The notes below the pieces were generated by a model that searched no databases, was not told the origin of the DNA, and saw only the letters and a program-made list of their open reading frames with translations. Shown here piece by piece: positions 47,108 through 55,517 of a stretch of 64,000 bases of DNA. The position numbers and the translations under genes are program-made. Source of the stretch: Fimbriimonadaceae bacterium (lineage in GTDB: Bacteria > Armatimonadota > UBA10988); the NCBI GenBank assembly GCA_020850355.1, contig JADZEX010000062.1:1-64000 (forward strand), read 5' to 3'. Numbering within the stretch: position 1 is the first letter of the stretch; every line of letters starts with the position of its first letter.

Positions 47108-48457
47108 TCAGCGCGGCGCCAGGGTGGCGACCGACTCGATGTGGTAGGTTTGCGGGAAGAGGTCCACCGGCTGCACCCCCAGCGTCTGGTAGCCCTCTCC
47201 CGCAAACCGCTGCAAATCTCGCGCCAGCGTGGCCGGGTCGCACGAGATGTAGGCCACCCGCTTCGGCCGCGCCTTGGCGACCAGCCGGACCACCCCATCG
47301 CTCAGCCCACGCCGCGGCGGATCGAGGATCACCCCGTCGACCCGGCTGTCGCGCAGCAGTTCGCCGAACTCCTGCTCGACCTGCCCCCGCAGCACCTGCA
47401 CATTCTCGAGCTGGTTGAAGCGCGCGTTGGACCTGGCGTCCTGCGCCGCGGTCGGGTCGAGTTCTAGGATGTTGACCTCACCGACCTCCCGCGCCAGCGG
47501 CAGGCCGAAGGTGCCCACACCGCCATAGAGGTCCGCCAGGCGGTCGCCCTCTTGAGGATCCAGCGCGGCGCGCAGCGCGGCGTGCAGGGCGTCGAGCTGC
47601 AGGTCGTTGACCTGGAAGAAGGCCTCCGGCGAGACGCGCAGGCTGAGCCCGGCGGTCTTCACCCGCAGCGGCCGCCCCAACAGGTCACCGACCGGCTTGC
47701 CCACCAGATTCTGCGAAGCCCGGGTGCGGGCGAAGTGGCGCAGCCCGACCAGTTGCGGGAAGCGCTCGCGGAGGGCCTCCCAGCGGACCACCTTCTCGGG
47801 CAGTTCACGTCGCCCGGTCGTCAGCAAGAGCGTCGCCTCGCGCGTGCTGACGCTGTAGCGCAAGCCGACCTCGCGCAGCAGGCCGTCGCTGGTGGCCGGG
47901 TCCCAGACCGACCAGCCACTCTCCGACAGCCAGCCGGCGACCTGCTCCAGCAGACCATTGACCTCGGGCAGCGCCAGCGGACAGAAGTCGACGCTGACGA
48001 GCTGTTGCGGGTCGCGCTGGTGGTAGGCCAGCTCCACCGCACCAGCGGTGCCGGTGCAGGCCAACTCGACCTTGTTGCGGTACCCGAACGGCACCGGCGA
48101 GGGCACCGTCGGCGCCACCGGGACGTCGGGCAGCTTGCCCAACCGGGCCAACGTGTCGGCCACCGCGCGGGTCTTGGCAGCCACCTGCGCGGGGTAGTCG
48201 ACGTGCTGCCAGTCGCAGCCGCCACACTGCCCGGCCAGCTCGCAGACGGCCGCGACGCGTTGCGGGGAGGGCTCCACCACGTCCAGCACCCGTCCCCGGG
48301 CGAACCGCTCGCGCCGCTCGGTGAGCTCGATCCGCAGCCGGTCGCCGGGACAGGCGTCGATCACGAAGACGGTCAGGCCGTCGACCCGCCCCACCCCCTC
48401 GCCGCCAAAGGCCAGGCTGTCGATCTGGAGTTCGAGCACGGAATCGGAGGCAGACAT
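47108..48457 (-). CDS. rlmD: 23S rRNA (uracil-5-)-methyltransferase, RlmD type
   Basis: A 449-residue RNA methyltransferase of the TrmA/RlmD family, adding a methyl group to C5 of a uridine in 23S rRNA. It opens with a TRAM domain (LELQIDSLAFGGEGVGRVDG), then the 4Fe-4S cysteines in CELAGQCGGCDWQH. The SAM-binding fold includes LADLYGGVGTFGLPLA, DPPRRGLSDG, and the catalytic cysteine and flanking ISCDPATLARDL. RlmCD or a bacterial RumA-like paralogue with slightly different target is the alternative. The start at 48457 gives MSASDSVLEL; the preceding gene ends with a 15-bp hairpin. Confidence 0.88.
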   Translation of the reverse strand: MSASDSVLELQIDSLAFGGEGVGRVDGLTVFVIDACPGDRLRIELTERRERFARGRVLDVVEPSPQRVAAVCELAGQCGGCDWQHVDYPAQVAAKTRAVADTLARLGKLPDVPVAPTVPSPVPFGYRNKVELACTGTAGAVELAYHQRDPQQLVSVDFCPLALPEVNGLLEQVAGWLSESGWSVWDPATSDGLLREVGLRYSVSTREATLLLTTGRRELPEKVVRWEALRERFPQLVGLRHFARTRASQNLVGKPVGDLLGRPLRVKTAGLSLRVSPEAFFQVNDLQLDALHAALRAALDPQEGDRLADLYGGVGTFGLPLAREVGEVNILELDPTAAQDARSNARFNQLENVQVLRGQVEQEFGELLRDSRVDGVILDPPRRGLSDGVVRLVAKARPKRVAYISCDPATLARDLQRFAGEGYQTLGVQPVDLFPQTYHIESVATLAPR

Positions 48458-48477
48458 GGTGGATCATCCAGAAATGC

Positions 48478-48510
48478 CCCACCGGGCGAGTCGCCGACTC
48501 GCCCGGTGGG
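48478..48510 (-). terminator. Perfect 15-bp hairpin upstream of rlmD
   Basis: CCCACCGGGCGAGTC (48478-48492) pairs perfectly with GACTCGCCCGGTGGG (48496-48510) around a 3-nt loop, in the 77-bp gap between the lipoprotein gene and rlmD. On the minus strand the sequence after it is GCATTTC, a very weak T run. It likely ends the lipoprotein transcript or partly insulates rlmD. Confidence 0.65.
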
Positions 48511-48534
48511 ACCAAAGGGCTTTGCCGTCAGAGG

Positions 48535-49299
48535 TCAGGCGGGCGGGCTGGGCGGGCCGTCGGAGCCGCCGGTGCCGGAGCCACCGGTGCCACCGGTGCC
48601 GGGCGGATCGGGCGGACCGCCGCCAGAACTCGGCGGCCGGGTCAGCAGCCCGAGGTTGCCGGCGTAGCCGAAGAACTGCTGCGACGGGCTGATCGAGAGC
48701 ACGTAGTTGACGGCGCCCTCCAGCAAGGCCTCGGCCCCGTTGGCCGCGCTGACCAGCGTCACCGTGGCCCACCGCGCGCGGCGGCTGGTGCTGCCCTGGC
48801 CGACGAACGTCCCGCCGGTGGGCTGCGGTTCCAGCACGAAGCTGCCGTTGCTGGCCGACTGGAAGATGCTCGGGGCGTCCTGCGCCAAGGGCCGGGCATT
48901 CGGGCCGGCACCGCTGACCAGGCTGCGGTCGAAGTTGCTGTGGAGCATCATGCCGACGACGGTCGACGGCAGGAAGGTGGTCGAGCTCTCGCTCGGTGAG
49001 CGTCCCTCGACGAAGGTCACCAGCGCCGCGGAGGGCACTTGGGTGTAGTCGAGGCTGCTCATCCCGAAGAGCGTGAAGACGGTGAACTCGTCGGCCGCGT
49101 CCCCGGTGTTGCGAATCGCGACCGTCACGCTGTCGGCGAACGACAGCCGCGTCGAGTCGGCCGGGAAGAAGATGTCGCCGTTGCCGCCGGTGGTGACGTT
49201 GAGCACGCCTGTCGCCACCAGCCCGGTGGGATCACCCGCGCCGCAGCCGGAGAGCAGCAACGCGGACAGAGCCATCCCGATTGCCAGCCGGACCTTCAT
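48535..49299 (-). CDS. Putative exported lipoprotein with Gly/Pro-rich tail
   Basis: A 254-residue protein whose N-terminus MKVRLAIGMALSALLLSGC contains a lipobox (LLSGC), so it is likely lipid-anchored. The central part reads as a beta-sandwich (RLSFADSVTVAIRNTG, ATVTLVSAANGAEALLEGAV). The last 35 or so residues are Gly/Pro/Ser-rich (PPDPPGTGGTGGSGTGG). I recognise no family. It follows the split transketolase with a 33-bp gap on the same strand; a shared transcript is possible but a link in function is not apparent. Confidence 0.65.
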   Translation of the reverse strand: MKVRLAIGMALSALLLSGCGAGDPTGLVATGVLNVTTGGNGDIFFPADSTRLSFADSVTVAIRNTGDAADEFTVFTLFGMSSLDYTQVPSAALVTFVEGRSPSESSTTFLPSTVVGMMLHSNFDRSLVSGAGPNARPLAQDAPSIFQSASNGSFVLEPQPTGGTFVGQGSTSRRARWATVTLVSAANGAEALLEGAVNYVLSISPSQQFFGYAGNLGLLTRPPSSGGGPPDPPGTGGTGGSGTGGSDGPPSPPA

Positions 49300-49332
49300 T
49301 GCCTGCTACTCCTCCCCGAGCCGCGGAGACCT

Positions 49333-50286
49333 TCAGCGCTTCCGCGCCAGGACCTTCCGTGCCGCAGCCAGGACGTCGGCCGTTGTCAGGTGGTACTTCG
49401 CCAACAACTGGTCGGGCGCTCCCGACTCGGCGTAGCCGCTGAGCCCGACGAACTCCATCGGCACCGGGCAAGTGCTGGCGGTGGCCTGCGCCACCACCGC
49501 GCCCAGGCCGGCCGTCGTCAGGTGTTCCTCACTGACCACCAGCGCCCCGGTGGCCTCCGCCACGCGGGCGATGGTCGCCGTGTCGAGCGGACGCAGGGTG
49601 TGGACATCCACCACCGCTGCTTGGACACCCTCAGCCGCCAGCAGTTCCGCCGCTTCCAGCGACGGACCGAGCAGCATCCCGCAGGCCACCAGCCCGACGT
49701 CGGTGCCTTCGCGCAGGACCCGCGCCTGACCTAGTTTGACGCCGCTGGCGTCGGCGTAGAGCAGCGGCGCCTTCTCGCGCCCGACCCGCACATAAGCGGG
49801 GCCGGGTTGCGCGGCCACCTGCAGAATCAGCTCTTTGGCCGAGACCTCGTCGGCCGGGTGGACCACCACGCAGCCCGGCAGGCCGAGCGCCAGGGCGAAG
49901 TCCTCGACACTCATCTGCGAGGCGCCGTCTTCGCCCAGGGTGATCCCGCCGTGGCTGCCGACGAACTTAACGTTCTCGCCGGGATAGGCGACCGCCATCC
50001 GCATCTGGTCGAAGGCCTTGCACAGCAGGAACGAGCCGAAGCTGCTGCAGAAGACGGTCTTGCCGGCGGCGGCCAGCCCGGCCGCCACGCCGACCATGTT
50101 GGCCTCGCAGATGCCGACGTCGACGAACCGCTCGGGGTGGGCCTGCTGGAACTTGCCGGTGCGCGTGGACTTGGCCAGGTCGGCGTCCAGCACGACCACC
50201 TCCGGCCGGCTGGCGCCGAGCTCCAGCAGCGCGTCGCCGTAGGCATCGCGGGTGGCCCGTCCCAGTTTCAACGTACTGCTGCCCAT
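49333..50286 (-). CDS. Transketolase, C-terminal (pyrimidine/transketolase_C) subunit
   Basis: The C-terminal half of a split transketolase (317 residues). The pyrimidine domain has GKFQQAHPERFVDVGICEAN with the catalytic Glu, and GSHGGITLGEDGASQMS; the C-terminal domain begins about residue 180 (GTDVGLVACGMLLGPSLEAA). It pairs with the N-terminal thiamine-binding subunit encoded 35 bp upstream. Split transketolases are well known in archaea and many bacteria. It works in the non-oxidative pentose phosphate pathway with zwf/opcA. The start at 50286 follows GAGAG, about 6-7 bases away. Confidence 0.9.
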   Translation of the reverse strand: MGSSTLKLGRATRDAYGDALLELGASRPEVVVLDADLAKSTRTGKFQQAHPERFVDVGICEANMVGVAAGLAAAGKTVFCSSFGSFLLCKAFDQMRMAVAYPGENVKFVGSHGGITLGEDGASQMSVEDFALALGLPGCVVVHPADEVSAKELILQVAAQPGPAYVRVGREKAPLLYADASGVKLGQARVLREGTDVGLVACGMLLGPSLEAAELLAAEGVQAAVVDVHTLRPLDTATIARVAEATGALVVSEEHLTTAGLGAVVAQATASTCPVPMEFVGLSGYAESGAPDQLLAKYHLTTADVLAAARKVLARKR

Positions 50287-50321
50287 GCTCTCGCCTTCAA
50301 CTCCCGCGCCCCGCGCGGACT

Positions 50322-51140
50322 TCAACCAATCTCGGCCAGCGCCTGCCGGGCCTGCTCCGCGGTCGGCGCCACGCCGTGCCATTCGACCTGGTTTTCCATG
50401 AAGCTGACGCCCTTGCCCTTGACGGTCCGCGCCACCAGACAGGTCGGCTGCCCGCGGTGCGCCAGCGCTTCCTCGAGCGCGGCATAGATCGCCGGCAGGT
50501 CGTGGCCGTCGAGTTCAATCACGTGCCAGCCGAAGGCCGTCCACTTGGCCGCCAGCGGCTCGATGTTGAGGATCTCTGTACAGCGTCCGTCGAGTTGCAG
50601 GGCGTTGGCGTCGACGATGGCGATCAGGTTGTCGAGCCGCCGGTGCGCCGCGAACAGCGCCGCCTCCCAGACCTGACCCTCGTTGATCTCACCGTCGCCC
50701 AGCAGGCAGTAGACCCGGAACGCGGCGCCATCGAGCTGGCCGGCCAGGGCGTGCCCACAGGCGATCGACAGGCCCTGCCCGAGCGCCCCGGTGCTGGCCT
50801 CGATCCCCGGCAGCGCGCCCTTCACAGGATGCCCCTGCAGCCGGCTGTCGATCTTGCGGAGGGTCGCCAGCTCGCTAACCGGGAAGTACCCCCGCTCGGC
50901 CATGCAGGCGTACTGCACCGGCACGCCATGGCCTTTCGAGAGGATGAACCGATCCCGGTCGGGTGCCTCGGGCTGGGCGGGATCCTGGTTCAGGAAGTGG
51001 AAGTAGATGGCGGTCACCAGCTCGGTAGCCGAGAGGCTTCCCCCGGGGTGGCCGCTGCCAGCCGCGCAGAGCATCTCAATGATATGGCGGCGAATCACCT
51101 TGCATTGCGCAGCGCATTCGCTCGGCGACAACTTCTTCAT
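50322..51140 (-). CDS. Transketolase, N-terminal (thiamine diphosphate-binding) subunit
   Basis: A 272-residue subunit with the TPP-binding GDGEINEGQVWEAALFAAHR near residue 145 and MLCAAGSGHPGGSLSATEL at the front; FILSKGHGVPVQYACMAERG is also typical. It provides thiamine diphosphate binding while the partner supplies the pyrimidine domain. The intergenic distance to the C-terminal subunit is 35 bp. A good promoter (51192-51220) lies just upstream, overlapping the end of the NUDIX gene. The start at 51140 gives the family N-terminus MKKLSPSECAAQ. Confidence 0.92.
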   Translation of the reverse strand: MKKLSPSECAAQCKVIRRHIIEMLCAAGSGHPGGSLSATELVTAIYFHFLNQDPAQPEAPDRDRFILSKGHGVPVQYACMAERGYFPVSELATLRKIDSRLQGHPVKGALPGIEASTGALGQGLSIACGHALAGQLDGAAFRVYCLLGDGEINEGQVWEAALFAAHRRLDNLIAIVDANALQLDGRCTEILNIEPLAAKWTAFGWHVIELDGHDLPAIYAALEEALAHRGQPTCLVARTVKGKGVSFMENQVEWHGVAPTAEQARQALAEIG

Positions 51141-51191
51141 GCTGCTGTGGATCCTTCAACGACGCCGCGGCGGGCAACCCAGACCGCGCGC

Positions 51192-51220
51192 AGGGTAGCA
51201 CGATCAAGAGGTCGTGTCAA
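51192..51220 (-). promoter_or_regulatory. Promoter of the split transketolase operon
   Basis: On the minus strand TTGACA (51220-51215) and TACCCT (51197-51192) are 17 bp apart, about 50 bp upstream of the transketolase start. The -35 lies inside the final codons of the NUDIX gene. Confidence 0.7.
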
Positions 51221-51656
51221 CGCTGCCGACGGCGCTCTGAAGGCCGGCCGCGACGACGGCGGCGCGCTCCAGGAAGAGCCGTTCGGCGGCAAAGCTGATC
51301 CGCTCCAGGGCCACCTCCAGCGGCAGCCAATGGACCCGAAAGCGGCGCGCGTCGCGGGCGCTGCGGGTCCGCCGGGACCAGCTCCGCGGGGTCAACAGCC
51401 AGACCTGCAGCGGGCGCTCGACCCAGCCGGCGGCGCCGCGGTAAGCCTGCCGCTCGCAGCCCAGCGGCGCCAGCGGGAGCAGGTCGGCGTAGCCGGTCTC
51501 CTCGGCGACTTCCCGCAGCGCGCCGGCCAGCGGCGTCTCGCCAGCGTGCAGGTGCCCTTTCGGCAGGCGCCACTCGTCGTTGAGGACCTTCTGCAGCAAC
51601 ACCACGCGGCCGGCCAGGTGGATCACCCCGCCAGCGGCCGCCGGCAACTCAACCAC
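51204..51656 (-). CDS. NUDIX hydrolase
   Basis: A 150-residue NUDIX enzyme. The box reads GHLHAGETPLAGALREVAEE-TGY, matching Gx5Ex7REUxEExGU, preceded by WRLPK. It hydrolyses a nucleoside diphosphate linked to another moiety; the substrate is unknown. The GTG start at 51656 lies inside the end of fabF and overlaps its stop codon by 8 bases, so it is coupled to fabF translation. An alternative start further upstream would read through the fabF coding region. It is the last gene of the acpP-fabF-NUDIX operon. Confidence 0.85.
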   Translation of the reverse strand: MVELPAAAGGVIHLAGRVVLLQKVLNDEWRLPKGHLHAGETPLAGALREVAEETGYADLLPLAPLGCERQAYRGAAGWVERPLQVWLLTPRSWSRRTRSARDARRFRVHWLPLEVALERISFAAERLFLERAAVVAAGLQSAVGSVDTTS

Positions 51657-52875
51657 GGTACCGCCGCAACACCAGCACGGCGTTGTGGCCCCCGAAGGCA
51701 AAGGAGTTGCTGAGCACGGTGTCGAGGGCCAGCTCCCGCGCGGTCTGCGGTACGCAGTCCAGGTCGCAGGCCGGATCGGGGTCGTCGAGATGCAGGGTGG
51801 GCGGCACGAAGCCGTGCTGGATGGCCAAGATGCAGGCGGTTGCTTCGATCGCGCCGGCGGCGCCGATCGTGTGGCCGTGGGCCGACTTGGTCGAGCTGAC
51901 CGCCAGCCGCTCGGCGTGGCTGCCAAAGACTTCGCGCAGCGCGGCGCACTCGATCGGGTCGTTGGTCGGTGTGCCGGTGCCGTGGGCGTTGACGTACTGC
52001 ACTTCGGAAGGGTCGATCCGGGCGTCGGCCAGCGCGCCGCGCAGCGCCGCGGTGAAGCCGGCCTGTTCGGGCCGGGTGAGGTGCGCCGCGTCGGAGCTGA
52101 GTCCGCAGCCGGCCACCTCGGCCAGAATGTGCGCCCCGCGCGAGCGCGCCCGGTCCTCGCTTTCGAGCACCAGCATCGCCGCGCCTTCGCCCATCACGAA
52201 GCCCGAACGATCGCGGTTGAAGGGCCGGCAACTGGCCGTCGGGCGGTCGTTGTCGCGCGACATCACGCGCAGCGTGTCCCAGGCAGCCCACAGCGGGCGG
52301 GCCGGGAAGGCCTCGGTGCCGCCGGCTAGCATGGCGTCGGCGACCCCGGTCCGGATGAACATCGTGGCCTGCCCAATGGCGTTGGCCGAGGAGCTGCAGG
52401 CGGTCACCACGAGATGCGACGGACCGCGCAGGTGGTGGCGAATCGAGACCAGGCCCGGCGCGGCGTTGTACATGCACTTCGGCACGGTCGTCGGCCGCGG
52501 CTTGCGCTCGTCCTTGTAGACCTCCAGAAAGGCCTCGTCCCACGACAGCGAGGGCCCCATGCCGCTGCCCAGCACCACGCCGCAACGGTACGGGTCTTGC
52601 TCGGAGCTGAACCCGGCCTGCGTCACGGCTTCCTGCGCGGCGGCCAGGGCCAGCACGGCGTAGGGGTCGAGGTGGCGCTGTTCCGGGGCGGGGACCACCT
52701 CGTCGAAGCTGCCGGGCGGCAGCTCGGCGGCGACCTGGGTGTGGAACCAGGCGCGGTCGAAGTGCTGCAGCAGCCCGAGTCCCGAGCGCCCTTCGCGCAG
52801 CGCGTCGAGGAAGGTCGGGACGTCGCGGCCGAGCGCCGAGAGGACCCCCAGCCCGGTGACCACTACCCTCGGCAT
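51649..52875 (-). CDS. fabF: Beta-ketoacyl-ACP synthase II
   Basis: FabF condenses malonyl-ACP with acyl-ACP in fatty acid elongation. The 408-residue chain starts MPRVVVTGLGVLSALGR. The catalytic Cys160 is in VTACSSSANAIG, His298 in NAHGTGTPTND, and His335 in KSAHGHTIGAAG, completing the Cys-His-His triad. SRPFDRDRSGFV-type context appears as CRPFNRDRSGFVMGEGA. The ACP gene lies 18 bp upstream, consistent with a fatty-acid operon. It could equally be a KAS of a polyketide-like pathway, but the build is standard FabF. Confidence 0.93.
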   Translation of the reverse strand: MPRVVVTGLGVLSALGRDVPTFLDALREGRSGLGLLQHFDRAWFHTQVAAELPPGSFDEVVPAPEQRHLDPYAVLALAAAQEAVTQAGFSSEQDPYRCGVVLGSGMGPSLSWDEAFLEVYKDERKPRPTTVPKCMYNAAPGLVSIRHHLRGPSHLVVTACSSSANAIGQATMFIRTGVADAMLAGGTEAFPARPLWAAWDTLRVMSRDNDRPTASCRPFNRDRSGFVMGEGAAMLVLESEDRARSRGAHILAEVAGCGLSSDAAHLTRPEQAGFTAALRGALADARIDPSEVQYVNAHGTGTPTNDPIECAALREVFGSHAERLAVSSTKSAHGHTIGAAGAIEATACILAIQHGFVPPTLHLDDPDPACDLDCVPQTARELALDTVLSNSFAFGGHNAVLVLRRYRG

Positions 52876-52893
52876 GAACGCCTCCCGGGGCGC

Positions 52894-53163
52894 CTACTCG
52901 GTGGTCGCGGCGGGTGGCGGGGCGCCGTTGTCGAGGTGCGTCTGGACCACCGTCATGACATCCGCCACCGTCTTGGTGTTCTGCAGATCGAGGGCATCCT
53001 GCGGAATGTCGATGCCGTACTTGTCCTCGATCTCGTAGATGATGTCGATGGCGTCCAGGCTGTCGATGCCGAGCTCCTCGAAGCTCTGCTCCGGCCGCAC
53101 GTCGGCCAGCGTGATGCCCTTGTAGTTTGCAATGATCTGCAGGACGTCCTGGGCCACTTCCAT
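52894..53163 (-). CDS. acpP: Acyl carrier protein
   Basis: An 89-residue acyl carrier protein. EELGIDSLDAIDIIYEIEDK has the GIDSLD motif whose Ser35 receives the 4'-phosphopantetheine arm. It has the four-helix pattern (MEVAQDVLQIIANYKGI...). The last residues (NGAPPPAATTE) form a short disordered extension. The start at 53163 is favoured by length; a longer frame upstream is shadow. It is the first gene of the acpP-fabF-NUDIX operon and has a strong consensus promoter upstream. Confidence 0.93.
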   Translation of the reverse strand: MEVAQDVLQIIANYKGITLADVRPEQSFEELGIDSLDAIDIIYEIEDKYGIDIPQDALDLQNTKTVADVMTVVQTHLDNGAPPPAATTE

Positions 53164-53217
53164 CGGTTTCGACTCCACCCGCGGCGGGCGTGGTTGCAGC
53201 GCACTATCGAGGGGTGG

Positions 53218-53246
53218 AGTATAGCGAAACGCCAGGCCGCCGTCAA
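53218..53246 (-). promoter_or_regulatory. Promoter of the acpP-fabF-NUDIX operon
   Basis: On the minus strand TTGACG (53246-53241) and TATACT (53223-53218) are separated by 17 bp; the -10 is nearly consensus. The start point is about 45 bp upstream of the acpP start. Confidence 0.75.
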
Positions 53247-53268
53247 GGGCCTGCCGGGCCTGGATCGC

Positions 53269-53298
53269 TTGACGGGCCGGCTTGCACGGCGCGATAAT
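53269..53298 (+). promoter_or_regulatory. Promoter of lysA (and possibly the run downstream)
   Basis: TTGACG (53269-53274) and GATAAT (53293-53298) are 18 bp apart, near consensus. It diverges from the acpP promoter with the two -35 elements 22 bp apart. Transcripts would carry a GGAGG ribosome-binding site at 53317-53321. Confidence 0.7.
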
Positions 53299-53331
53299 GC
53301 CGCCGTCAGACCAAGCGGAGGACCACGCCTG

Positions 53332-54651
53332 ATGATGCCTTGCGGGACCCTGAGCACGACCCCGGCCGATCACCTCAGCATCGGCGGCTGCGACGTGGTG
53401 GAGCTGGCCGCGCGGTTTGGGACGCCGTTGTATGTGGTCGACGAGGCTCATCTACGCGCCAACTGCGCCGCCTGGCGTGACGCCCTGGCCGCCTCCGCAC
53501 CGCACGGCGGCCGGGTGATGTACGCCTCGAAGGCGCTGCTCACCACGGCCATCGCCCGGATCGTCGCCGACTGCGGGCTGGGGCTCGATGTCGCCAGCGG
53601 CGGCGAGTTGTTGACCGCCCGCGCGGCCGGCGTGGCCGGTAGCGATCTGCTGCTGCACGGCAACTTCAAGTCGCGCGACGAGATGCATCTGGCGCTGGTC
53701 CACGGCGTCGGCCGGGTGGTCGCCGACAGCCTCCCCGAGCTGGCCCAGTGGCAGGCCCTGGCGACCGAGTTGGACTGCCGCGTGCCGCTCCTGCTGCGGG
53801 TCAACCCGAACGTCAAGCCGAAGACTCACACCAGCATCAGCGTCGGCCAAATCGACAGCAAGTTCGGCCTCAGCATCAGCGCCGGGGCCGCGCTCGAGGC
53901 GGTCCGCCAGGCGCTGGCGGCCGACCGGCTGGACCTGCTGGGGGTGCACTGCCACATCGGGTCGCAGGTCCTCGGCTGGCAGGGCTTCGCGAAGGCCGCC
54001 GAAGAGTTGGCTGCCTTTCTGGGCACCGCCCGCGCAGCCACCGGCTGGACGGCCCGCGAGGTCAACCTGGGCGGCGGGCGCGGCATCCGCTATCTGCCGG
54101 AGCATCAGCCGCCGAGCGTCGCGGAGTTCGTCGCGCAGGTCGTCGGGACGCTCCTGCAGCGCTGCGCCGAACTGGACCTGCCGACGCCCGACGTGCTGCT
54201 GGAGCCCGGCCGGAGCATTGTCGGGGAGACCGGCACGACGCTCTACACGGTGGGACCGGTGAAGGTGATTCCCGAGGTGCGGACCTACGTCAGCGTCGAC
54301 GGCGGACTCAGCGACAACCCGCGCCCCGAGATGTACGGCGCCGAGTACCATGTCTTCGTGGCCAACCGCGTCAGCGCGCCGGCCACCACCGCGGTCACCG
54401 TGGCCGGCAAGCATTGCGAGACCGACACCCTCTTCCGCGACGTGCTGCTGGCCGACCCGCAACCTGGCGACCTGTTGGCGGTGCAGAGCACCGGGGCCTA
54501 CAACTACGCGATGGCGAGCAACTACAACCGCCTGCCGCGGCCGGCGATGGTGCTGGTGAACGAGGGCCAGGCCGAGCTGATTGTGCGGCGCGAGACGGCC
54601 GACGATCTGCTGCGCTGTGACCTGCTGCCGGACCGGCTGGCCCCGCGATGA
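53332..54651 (+). CDS. lysA: Diaminopimelate decarboxylase
   Basis: LysA decarboxylates meso-diaminopimelate to lysine, using pyridoxal phosphate. The 439-residue sequence shows the PLP lysine in VMYASKALL, GVHCHIGSQ, LEPGRSIVG, the dimer active-site cysteine in KHCETDTLF, and SVDGGLSDNPRPEMYGAEY, as expected for the fold-type III (alanine racemase-like) family. The ATG at 53332 is followed by a second ATG at 53335; GGAGG at 53317-53321 serves either. It has its own promoter. Its stop overlaps the start of the next gene (ATGA), so downstream genes are likely translated from the same mRNA. Confidence 0.95.
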   Translation: MMPCGTLSTTPADHLSIGGCDVVELAARFGTPLYVVDEAHLRANCAAWRDALAASAPHGGRVMYASKALLTTAIARIVADCGLGLDVASGGELLTARAAGVAGSDLLLHGNFKSRDEMHLALVHGVGRVVADSLPELAQWQALATELDCRVPLLLRVNPNVKPKTHTSISVGQIDSKFGLSISAGAALEAVRQALAADRLDLLGVHCHIGSQVLGWQGFAKAAEELAAFLGTARAATGWTAREVNLGGGRGIRYLPEHQPPSVAEFVAQVVGTLLQRCAELDLPTPDVLLEPGRSIVGETGTTLYTVGPVKVIPEVRTYVSVDGGLSDNPRPEMYGAEYHVFVANRVSAPATTAVTVAGKHCETDTLFRDVLLADPQPGDLLAVQSTGAYNYAMASNYNRLPRPAMVLVNEGQAELIVRRETADDLLRCDLLPDRLAPR

Positions 54652-55517
54652 ACTTCGCGGCACTCGGCGCGCTGGGCTTGCTGCTGGCCTTCTGGACACC
54701 GCTGGAGCCCGGTCCGCAGCCGACGGCGGGAGCGGTCAGCCCGGACGGCGGCCACCTCGCGCTGCGCTGCTTCGTCGAACCGCACTGCGCGGGCGAGGTC
54801 TGTACACCGCAGCCCGACCTGCTGCTGCTGCTCGACGCCAGCGGCCGGCCGCAGCAGAGCTGGTCGCGAGAGTGGTGGAGCGCGCCGCTCTGGCTGCCGG
54901 GCAACCGCCTGGCGGCGGCCGCCGCCGACGGCTGGCGAGTCTGGGACCCGAGCGGGCAGGAGGTTGTGTGGGAAGCCGCCCTGCAGCCGGGGCCGGTCGC
55001 GGCGCCACCGGCCGGGCACTGGCTGGTCGCCCCGGCGGCCGGCGGGCTGCAGGTCACCGACGGCCGCTCCGGCCTGCCGCTGGGCCACCTGCCGGGCGAC
55101 GCCGTCGACGCCCTGCTGGCGACGCCCGACGGGCGCTGGCTGGTGGCGGCGGCCGGGCCGTCGTTGACGCTCTGGGACCCTGTCACGCAGACCGTCGCAG
55201 CGCGCCGCGGGGCACCGCCGGCGACCGCCCTGGTGTGGTTCGACGGCAGTCCCTGGAGCCTCACCGCGAGCGGCCTGCAGCAGTGGCTGCTGCCGCAGTT
55301 GTCGCCTGGCCGGCGCCTGCCCGGCCTGGCTGGCCCGTTGGCCTCCGATGGCCAGCGCCTGGCGGCCTGGCGCGAGAGCGAGTTGCTGCTGCTGACGCCG
55401 CCGACCAGCGCGCGCGCGGTCGGGGCCGTCCCGCCGGCTGACGCGCTGCTCTGGCTAGGCGACCGCCTGCTGGCGCTGGCGGCCAGCGGCGTGAGCGTCG
55501 TCGAGGCGCCGCGATGA
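54648..55517 (+). CDS. Exported or membrane-anchored beta-propeller-like (WD40-type) protein
   Basis: A 289-residue protein whose hydrophobic start (MNFAALGALGLLLAFW) looks like an uncleaved signal or anchor. The rest alternates strands with patterns typical of WD40/PQQ-type propellers (VSPDGGHLALR, DGWRVWDPSGQEVVW, TPDGRWLVAAAGPSLTLWDP). Several repeat-like blades are seen, with no enzyme motif. It overlaps lysA by 4 nt upstream and the Macro-CHAT gene by 4 nt downstream. Propellers commonly act as docking surfaces, and co-occurrence with a CHAT protease suggests a sensor or adaptor, which is inference. Confidence 0.7.
   Translation: MNFAALGALGLLLAFWTPLEPGPQPTAGAVSPDGGHLALRCFVEPHCAGEVCTPQPDLLLLLDASGRPQQSWSREWWSAPLWLPGNRLAAAAADGWRVWDPSGQEVVWEAALQPGPVAAPPAGHWLVAPAAGGLQVTDGRSGLPLGHLPGDAVDALLATPDGRWLVAAAGPSLTLWDPVTQTVAARRGAPPATALVWFDGSPWSLTASGLQQWLLPQLSPGRRLPGLAGPLASDGQRLAAWRESELLLLTPPTSARAVGAVPPADALLWLGDRLLALAASGVSVVEAPR

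Noticed and set aside
52414-53331. N-terminal extension of lysA
   Set aside because: It runs antisense over fabF and acpP and ends at the lysA promoter; the LysA fold begins at 53332.
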